From an uncultured Granulosicoccus sp. (lineage in GTDB: Bacteria; Pseudomonadota; Gammaproteobacteria; Granulosicoccales; Granulosicoccaceae), in NCBI GenBank assembly GCA_947492525.1, contig CANLNQ010000016.1, positions 62,001 to 126,000 of the forward strand: a DNA stretch of 64,000 nt, read 5' to 3'. The position numbers and the translations under genes are program-made. Shown one piece after another: positions 59,010 through 64,000 of the stretch. Numbering within the stretch: position 1 is the stretch's first letter; each line of letters begins with the position of its first letter. The notes beneath the pieces are model-generated. The model did no database searches. It worked only from the letters and a program-made list of their open reading frames with translations, and was not told the origin of the DNA.

Positions 59010-61054
59010 TTCCCGAGCTTGGGCAATTTGCCCTGATCCTCGCATTGTGCACAGCGGTCGTGATGGCCGTGATTCCGCTGGCCGGCAGTTTCACCGGCCA
59101 TTCGGGCTGGATGGACATGGCCAGACCGGCCGCGGCCGCGCAGACCTTCTTCGTATCGCTGGCCTATGCCTGTCTGACCTGGAGTTTCATATCACACGAT
59201 TTCAGTGTGCTCTATGTGGCCAACACCAGCAATCTGTCCCTGCCCCTGATCTATCGAATCTCCGGTGTCTGGGGCGGTCACGAGGGCTCCATCCTCTTCT
59301 GGTGCTTCATTCTGGCGGTCTGGACCGGCGCCGTGGCGGTCTTCAGTCGATCCCTGCCTCAAGTACTGCTGGCACGCGTACTGTCGGTTCTCGGCATGAT
59401 CAGTATCGGTTTTCTGCTGTTTGTGCTGCTGACCTCCAACCCCTTTGAACGGATCTTCCCCGTGCCGCTGGATGGCGCGTCGCTGAACCCCCTGCTGCAG
59501 GATCCGGGCATGGCGATTCATCCGCCCATGTTGTACATGGGATACGTGGGCTTCTCGGTGGCCTTTGCCTTTGCCATTGCCGCGCTGGTGGGCGGGCAGC
59601 TCGATGCTGCAACCTTGCGCTGGATGCGACCCTGGACCAATGTGGCCTGGCTGTTCCTGACGATCGGCATTTCTCTGGGCAGCTACTGGGCGTATTACGA
59701 ACTTGGCTGGGGCGGCTGGTGGTTCTGGGATCCGGTCGAGAATGCCTCCTTCATGCCATGGCTGGTGGGAACGGCGCTGATACATTCCCTGGCAGCATCG
59801 GAAAAACGCGGCGTGTTCAAGGCATGGACGGTACTGCTGGCAGTACTGGCGTTTTCCCTGAGCCTGTTGGGAACCTTCCTGGTCCGTTCGGGGGTGCTGA
59901 CGTCCGTGCATTCCTTTGCTGCAGACCCCACCCGTGGATTGTTCATCCTGCTGTTTCTGGGCGTGATCGTGGGCGGATCGCTGCTTCTGTACGCCATCCG
60001 TGCCAACAAGCTGGTATCAACGGCCAGCTATGAACTGGTGTCGCGCGAAACCGGTCTGCTGATCAATAACATCCTGCTGGTGGTGGCCAGTGCCGCCGTT
60101 TTGCTGGGCACGCTCTATCCCCTGTTTGTCGACGCTCTGGGCTACGGCAAGATCTCGGTCGGTGAACAGTATTTCAACGCCGTCTTCGTGCCGCTCATGC
60201 TGCCCATTCTGGCGCTGGTCGGCGTGGGAGCCATGCTGAACTGGAAGCGTGACCGGCTGGCCGGGCGTTCCACCATGCTGATCGGCCTGGCAGTGGCCAG
60301 CATCATCCTGGCCGCCGTCCTGACAACGCAGCTCACGGATTTTCGGGTAAGTGCCGTGGCCACACTGGCCCTGGCCATCTGGGTTACCGCCACGACCGTG
60401 TACGGCGTGTTCCATCGCGTCAGAAACAAGCGCAATCGCCTGTCTGCCGTCATGCATACACCGGCTGCGTTCTGGGGCATGACCGTGGCTCATCTGGGGC
60501 TTGCGGTCTTCACCGTGGGTGTGGCGCTTACCTCCATCTACACCGAGGAGCAGACGGTGCGCATGGAGATCAACGACAGCCATGCCATGGGTGGTTACAC
60601 GTTTACCTTTGTCTCTCTGGAAGAGGTGAGGGGGCCTAACTACAGTGCTGCTGAAGCCAGCTTTCAGGTCGAGCGCGATGGGCGTGATGTGGGCGTCATT
60701 CGCTCTCAGAAGCGGGTCTATGACGTGAGGCGCGACGGCATGACCGAGGCCGGAATCGATGGCAATCTGGCGCGCGATCTGTTCATTGCGATGGGTGAAC
60801 CTCTGGACAGTGCCAATACGGCCTGGAGTGTCCGCATACAGACCAAGCCGTTCATCCGCTGGATCTGGCTGGGCACGATATTCATGGCCGTCGGTGGTCT
60901 GCTTGCCGCTGTCGATCGACGTTATCGAAGCGTTGGTGCCAGACAGAAAGCCGGCGTATCCGGCCAGCGAGCCGGGAGGCTGGAGCAGGCATCAGGTCCG
61001 GCCGTGGCTTCCATGACGAGGACTGCGACAGGACAGAGTGGAGCTGACCTCTGA
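59006..61054 (+). CDS. ccmF: Heme lyase component CcmF
   Basis: The 682-residue integral membrane protein, with about 15 helices, transfers heme from CcmE to apocytochrome c. It has the WWD domain WGGWWFWDPVENASFMPWL (about 232-250), the HEGSILFW stretch and heme-ligand His residues near HPPMLYMGYVG and TALIHS, and the late periplasmic domain (about 505-620). The C-terminal 50 residues are Ser/Gly/Arg-rich and atypical. Start overlaps ccmE; the stop overlaps ccmG by one base. Confidence 0.97.
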   Translation: MIPELGQFALILALCTAVVMAVIPLAGSFTGHSGWMDMARPAAAAQTFFVSLAYACLTWSFISHDFSVLYVANTSNLSLPLIYRISGVWGGHEGSILFWCFILAVWTGAVAVFSRSLPQVLLARVLSVLGMISIGFLLFVLLTSNPFERIFPVPLDGASLNPLLQDPGMAIHPPMLYMGYVGFSVAFAFAIAALVGGQLDAATLRWMRPWTNVAWLFLTIGISLGSYWAYYELGWGGWWFWDPVENASFMPWLVGTALIHSLAASEKRGVFKAWTVLLAVLAFSLSLLGTFLVRSGVLTSVHSFAADPTRGLFILLFLGVIVGGSLLLYAIRANKLVSTASYELVSRETGLLINNILLVVASAAVLLGTLYPLFVDALGYGKISVGEQYFNAVFVPLMLPILALVGVGAMLNWKRDRLAGRSTMLIGLAVASIILAAVLTTQLTDFRVSAVATLALAIWVTATTVYGVFHRVRNKRNRLSAVMHTPAAFWGMTVAHLGLAVFTVGVALTSIYTEEQTVRMEINDSHAMGGYTFTFVSLEEVRGPNYSAAEASFQVERDGRDVGVIRSQKRVYDVRRDGMTEAGIDGNLARDLFIAMGEPLDSANTAWSVRIQTKPFIRWIWLGTIFMAVGGLLAAVDRRYRSVGARQKAGVSGQRAGRLEQASGPAVASMTRTATGQSGADL

Positions 61055-61596
61055 TGAGCCTTGCACTCAAGTTATTGCCACTGGTCCTGTTTCTGGCGCT
61101 TGCCGGGTTTCTGGCCAAGGGATTGACCCTGAATCCGACCGAGTTGCCGTCACCGTTGATCGACAAGACGGCGCCGGCATTCGTGGTGGACAAGCTGCCT
61201 GCCAGCGATGGTCAGTTCAGTAGCGCGGACATGGATGGCAAAGTGTGGGTTCTCAATGTCTGGGCGAGCTGGTGCGGACCCTGCGTGCAGGAGCATCCTG
61301 TGCTCATCGATCTGGCTGCCGAACGCCCGGTGCCGATCGTCGGCCTGAACTACAAGGACAAACCGGAGGATGCACTTCCCTGGCTGGCACGGCTGGGCAA
61401 TCCGTTTGTCGAGGTGCTGGATGATCAGCGTGGCGACGTGGGCCTCGATTTCGGCGTCTACGGCGTTCCCGAGACCTTCGTGATCGATGGCAATGGCGTG
61501 GTTCGCTACAAGCATGTCGGGCCGCTCGATGGGCAGGCCATGCGAGACAAGCTGCTGCCATTGATCGATGAATTGATGGAGGAGGCCAGTTCATGA
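61054..61596 (+). CDS. ccmG: Thiol-disulfide oxidoreductase CcmG/DsbE
   Basis: CcmG reduces the heme-binding cysteines of apocytochrome c. The 180-residue protein has an N-terminal membrane anchor (about 5-23) and a thioredoxin fold with WASWCGPC (Cys74, Cys77) and the typical GVYGVPETFVID cis-Pro region. The active site is CGPC as in thioredoxin, rather than the CPTC of E. coli CcmG. Start overlaps ccmF and stop overlaps ccmH (ATGA). Confidence 0.95.
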   Translation: MSLALKLLPLVLFLALAGFLAKGLTLNPTELPSPLIDKTAPAFVVDKLPASDGQFSSADMDGKVWVLNVWASWCGPCVQEHPVLIDLAAERPVPIVGLNYKDKPEDALPWLARLGNPFVEVLDDQRGDVGLDFGVYGVPETFVIDGNGVVRYKHVGPLDGQAMRDKLLPLIDELMEEASS

Positions 61597-62093
61597 AATC
61601 ACTCTGCACGTCTCTGATCCTGAGTGCCGTGTTGTGCGTTGCTGCCCTGTCGACGGCACGGGCTGCCGAAGAAATCGTCAGCTTCGACAAGCCGGAACAG
61701 GCCGCCTTGTTTCACTCGCTGTTACGCGAATACCGCTGCCTGAAATGCCAGAATCAGAACCTGGCAGATTCTCACGCGTCTCTGGCGGCCGATTTGCGGC
61801 GTGAGATTCGCACGCAGATTCTGCAAGGCAAGGGCAAGCCGGAGATCGACGAATACCTGGTGGCACGCTATGGGGAGTTCGTGTTGTACCGACCGCGTTT
61901 CAGCGCCAAGACGGCCGTTCTGTGGCTGGGCCCCTTCGTGCTCCTGCTGATAGGGCTGACCGGGGTGTACATCATGATACGTCGGCGGTCGGCGGGCAGG
62001 GCTCGACAGATCGCCGACATGGAGGCGTCAATGGCTGCCAACGACGATCAATCGGCACGTCTGGCACGTGCACGTCAACTTCTTGACGATTGA
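61593..62093 (+). CDS. ccmH: Cytochrome c maturation protein CcmH
   Basis: CcmH works with CcmG to keep the apocytochrome CXXCH cysteines reduced. The 166-residue protein has a signal peptide (about 1-24), the redox motif RCLKCQNQNLADSHA (Cys49, Cys52) and a C-terminal membrane helix (about 108-129). It is the short form: the TPR domain fused in E. coli CcmH is absent, and no separate ccmI follows; the next gene is an HTH regulator. It is the last gene of the operon. Confidence 0.95.
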   Translation: MKSLCTSLILSAVLCVAALSTARAAEEIVSFDKPEQAALFHSLLREYRCLKCQNQNLADSHASLAADLRREIRTQILQGKGKPEIDEYLVARYGEFVLYRPRFSAKTAVLWLGPFVLLLIGLTGVYIMIRRRSAGRARQIADMEASMAANDDQSARLARARQLLDD

Positions 62094-62219
62094 GCAGTGC
62101 GTGTAGAAATGCTGATAACGAGACCAGAAATCTCGTTAAAGATTGTCCCCAAATGTTAAAAGTTGTCTGATTCGCTTTTCTGCCGGTGGTTTGACGTGAT
62201 ATTGTACCTTTGTGAAAAA

Positions 62220-62237
62220 GAAGAATGAATATTCTTC
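62220..62237. promoter_or_regulatory. Inverted repeat ahead of the HTH gene
   Basis: GAAGAAT-GAAT-ATTCTTC is a perfect 7-4-7 dyad 21 bases before the HTH start, flanked by TTTGT/ACAAA. A TTGACG hexamer lies at 62191-62196. The dyad lies where an autorepressor would bind; the partner is not known. Confidence 0.45.
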
Positions 62238-62258
62238 ACAAATGGAGCGCATACGCAG

Positions 62259-62726
62259 ATGATTACACCGGACTTCTCACGGCCCGTGGAACCCTCGCTT
62301 GACGAGCTTTCAACTGAAGACTTTCTGCAGGTTGTGGGGCAACGAGTCAGACAGCAACGAGCTCGCAAGAGCATGTCCAGGAAACGACTGGCAGAGGTGT
62401 CGACCGTCTCTGAACGTTATCTGGCTCAACTCGAATCAGGCCAGGGCAATATGTCCATAGCCCTGTTGCGCAAGGTGACATCCGCCATCGGCATCTCCAT
62501 GGGGGCCTTGATGTCCGAAGAGGTGACCGAGACCTGTTTCAAGAAGGTTGCGCCGGTGCAGCCAAGCGCTCGTCCGACGTCCGGGCACGAACCGGATTGT
62601 GCCAAGCAACATGGCGCTTCGCGGGAGCCCGGCCATCTGGGCCAGCGGCAGGCAGAGGGCAGCGATTCGAATCATTCACCCAATTCGCTGCGTGATCCCT
62701 CCTCAGTGGAATCGGCTGATATCTGA
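62259..62726 (+). CDS. XRE-family HTH protein, BoxR/BzdR-like N-domain only
   Basis: The 155-residue protein has an XRE helix-turn-helix (about 27-85) with RKRLAEVSTVSERYLAQLES and GQGNMSIALLRKV, close to the DNA-binding part of BoxR/BzdR, regulators of benzoyl-CoA catabolism. In that family a shikimate-kinase-like effector domain of about 170 residues follows. Here only about 65 polar, low-complexity residues follow and no other frame continues the domain, so this is either truncated or a genuine HTH-only protein. GGAG lies 11 bases before ATG 62259. It converges with pxpA (12-base gap). Confidence 0.85.
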   Translation: MITPDFSRPVEPSLDELSTEDFLQVVGQRVRQQRARKSMSRKRLAEVSTVSERYLAQLESGQGNMSIALLRKVTSAIGISMGALMSEEVTETCFKKVAPVQPSARPTSGHEPDCAKQHGASREPGHLGQRQAEGSDSNHSPNSLRDPSSVESADI

Positions 62727-62738
62727 AGACAGGCTGCT

Positions 62739-63512
62739 TCAGTTACGCTGCATCAGTGCAGGCAGACTGAGCAACTCATGGCCCTGGTTCAGCAGTTCGG
62801 TTCTGATCTGCTGGGCTGTGTCCACGGCATGTGCATTGTCGCCGTGAACGCAGATGCTGTGGAAGGGGGTGGGTAGAACGTCGCCGTCTTCAGTGACGAT
62901 ACCCTGAGCCTCTATCATGGATTTGACATGTGCTATGCAATCCGCAGCGCTCTGCAGCACAGCACCTGGCTTGCGCCGGGACACCAGTGAACCACGCGCT
63001 GTGTAGGCACGATCGGCGAATATTTCCAGCGCCGTTGTCAGTGACGCTTCCGCCGCAGCCGCAGCCAACTGTGACATGACCGGTGCAAGCACTATCAGAT
63101 TCCTGTTGAAATCGCTGACTGCCTGAATCACGACATCCGCCATGTCGCGATCCTCACAGGCCATGTTGTTCAATGCCCCGTGAGGCTTCACATGGCTCAT
63201 CGTCATGCCCATGCTGCGACTCACACCATCCAGTGCAGCCAGTTGGTACAACACCAGAGCGCGCAGTTCGTCGGCAGATAGGGTCATGGGCCTGCGCCCG
63301 AAGCCTTGCAGGTCGGCAAAGCCGGGATGCGCGCCGATACTCACACCTGCCTCGAGCGCGTGTGACACCGTGTGGCTCATGACCAGTGGGTCTCCCGCGT
63401 GAAAACCACAAGCCACGTTGGCTGAATCGACTACCTGAAGCAAGCGCTGATCGTCACCCATCTTCCAGGGACCAAAGGACTCTCCGAGGTCGGCATTCAG
63501 ATTGAGCAGCAT
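62739..63512 (-). CDS. pxpA: 5-oxoprolinase subunit A (LamB/YcsF family)
   Basis: PxpA, with PxpB and PxpC, hydrolyses 5-oxoproline to glutamate with ATP. The 257-residue protein shows LNADLGESFGPWKMGDDQ, ANVACGFHAGDPLVM, GAHPGFADLQGFGRRPM and HVKPHGALNNM, all typical; ICVHGDNAHAVD closes the fold. Length is near E. coli PxpA (244). It follows the pxpC gene by 49 bases on the same strand, so the operon runs C then A, with pxpB presumably upstream outside the window. Confidence 0.96.
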   Translation of the reverse strand: MLLNLNADLGESFGPWKMGDDQRLLQVVDSANVACGFHAGDPLVMSHTVSHALEAGVSIGAHPGFADLQGFGRRPMTLSADELRALVLYQLAALDGVSRSMGMTMSHVKPHGALNNMACEDRDMADVVIQAVSDFNRNLIVLAPVMSQLAAAAAEASLTTALEIFADRAYTARGSLVSRRKPGAVLQSAADCIAHVKSMIEAQGIVTEDGDVLPTPFHSICVHGDNAHAVDTAQQIRTELLNQGHELLSLPALMQRN

Positions 63513-63561
63513 GGGCAGGCATCTCCGGGGAATGAAAATCTGGCTTGACGCGAGACTATCA

Positions 63562-64000
63562 TCACAGGGACAGTCCGTCGGTCACGCCATCGATCAGATT
63601 ATGAGCGAGCAGTGTTTCAGTGCTCAGTACGGCATCGCGTACCGGGGAAATGCGGTCAATCGCATCCTGCAGGGCTGCCGCTTCGGCCCGAACGCATTCG
63701 ATCGCTGAAGCAACGCTGACCGCCTCGAAAAACATCGCATTTCCCGGTCTCTGAAGTCCCAGTAGGGGCAGATCGATGGATATCACCGTGGCAATCTTCG
63801 GATAACCACCGGCGGTATGAGCATCATTGAGAAGCACGATGGGCTGGCCATTGCCCGGAACCTGGATGGAGCCGGGAATGATGGCATCAGACACGATATC
63901 GCGAGCTGCCTTGTCGCGATGCTCGATTGCAGGGCCGGTGAGTCTTGCTCCCATGCGGTCGACGTCGGTGCTCAGTCGGAACTCGCTGTTCAGAAATGTG
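63562..64000 (-). CDS. pxpC: 5-oxoprolinase subunit C (partial, 5' end outside window)
   Basis: The frame is open to the window edge, giving about 145 C-terminal residues beginning TFLNSEFRLSTDVDRMGARL. The segments DRMGARLTGPAIEHR, IIPGSIQVPGNGQPIVLLNDAHTAGGYPKIATV match the carboxyltransferase-type PxpC/YbgK family (shown in parts). The ATG at 63954 is internal, not the start. It precedes pxpA on the minus strand. The annotation biotin-dependent carboxyltransferase is a common older name for this family. Confidence 0.93.
   Translation of the reverse strand, partial: TFLNSEFRLSTDVDRMGARLTGPAIEHRDKAARDIVSDAIIPGSIQVPGNGQPIVLLNDAHTAGGYPKIATVISIDLPLLGLQRPGNAMFFEAVSVASAIECVRAEAAALQDAIDRISPVRDAVLSTETLLAHNLIDGVTDGLSL

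Overview
The window is a moderately GC-rich, gene-dense chromosome segment from a gammaproteobacterium. Evidence for that placement is hflD next to mnmA, acnB, RoxA/YcfD, the order thrS-infC-rpmI-rplT-pheS-pheT-ihfA-merR, clpS-clpA beside infA, a YqiB/DUF1249 gene and a complete ccmABCDEFGH operon. Gene order differs from Escherichia coli (purB is detached from mnmA-hflD), so this is not an enterobacterium. No phage, IS element, CRISPR array or rRNA operon was seen. I cannot name the species.

Layout. 1-1000: the end of one receiver-domain protein, a small unknown protein and a second single-domain response regulator. 1007-3781 (minus): roxA, purB and tRNA-Val. 3961-11523: the translation and nucleoid operon thrS, infC, rpmI, rplT, pheS, pheT, ihfA, merR. 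Ahead of thrS is an RNA leader with two hairpins, one of which is a near-perfect mimic of the tRNA-Thr(CGU) anticodon arm. infC starts with AUU. A strong intrinsic terminator or attenuator lies before pheS. 11635-13381: tRNA-Pro, an unknown 400-residue protein and two identical tRNA-Asn genes. 13498-21220: uvrB, acnB, hflD, mnmA and a LysR regulator.

21501-39583 is mainly an exopolysaccharide locus. It has a DUF218 protein, two UDP-sugar enzymes (a TviB/WbpO-like dehydrogenase and a UDP-uronate 4-epimerase), an initiating phosphoglycosyltransferase, a membrane J-domain protein, a Wza-like lipoprotein, a chain-length protein, a BY-kinase homologue with a destroyed P-loop, a beta-barrel protein, two glycosyltransferases, two deacetylase-fold proteins, a flippase and a Wzy-like polymerase. 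The set resembles exosortase-A-associated EPS loci, but no exosortase or PEP-CTERM protein is present here.

39584-46484: a 614-base gap, clpS, clpA, infA (minus), DUF1249, a DUF4124 protein, crcB/fluC and serS. 46507-55508: a tightly packed plus-strand cluster with a long-chain acyl-CoA synthetase, a complete branched-chain-amino-acid-type ABC importer (livG, H, M, K, F), a divergent phenylacetate-CoA-ligase-like protein and an acyl-CoA thioesterase. This arrangement suggests uptake and CoA activation of a carboxylic acid rather than simple amino-acid import. 55522-62093: DUF1285 and ccmABCDEFGH (cytochrome c maturation, no ccmI directly following). 62259-64000: a BoxR/BzdR-like HTH protein without the usual kinase-like domain, then pxpA and a partial pxpC (5-oxoprolinase) on the minus strand.

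The most notable items are the thrS anticodon-mimic operator, the pseudo-BY-kinase in an exosortase-less EPS locus, and the acyl-CoA/Liv cluster with its divergent ligase. All calls come from reading the sequence; no database search was run.
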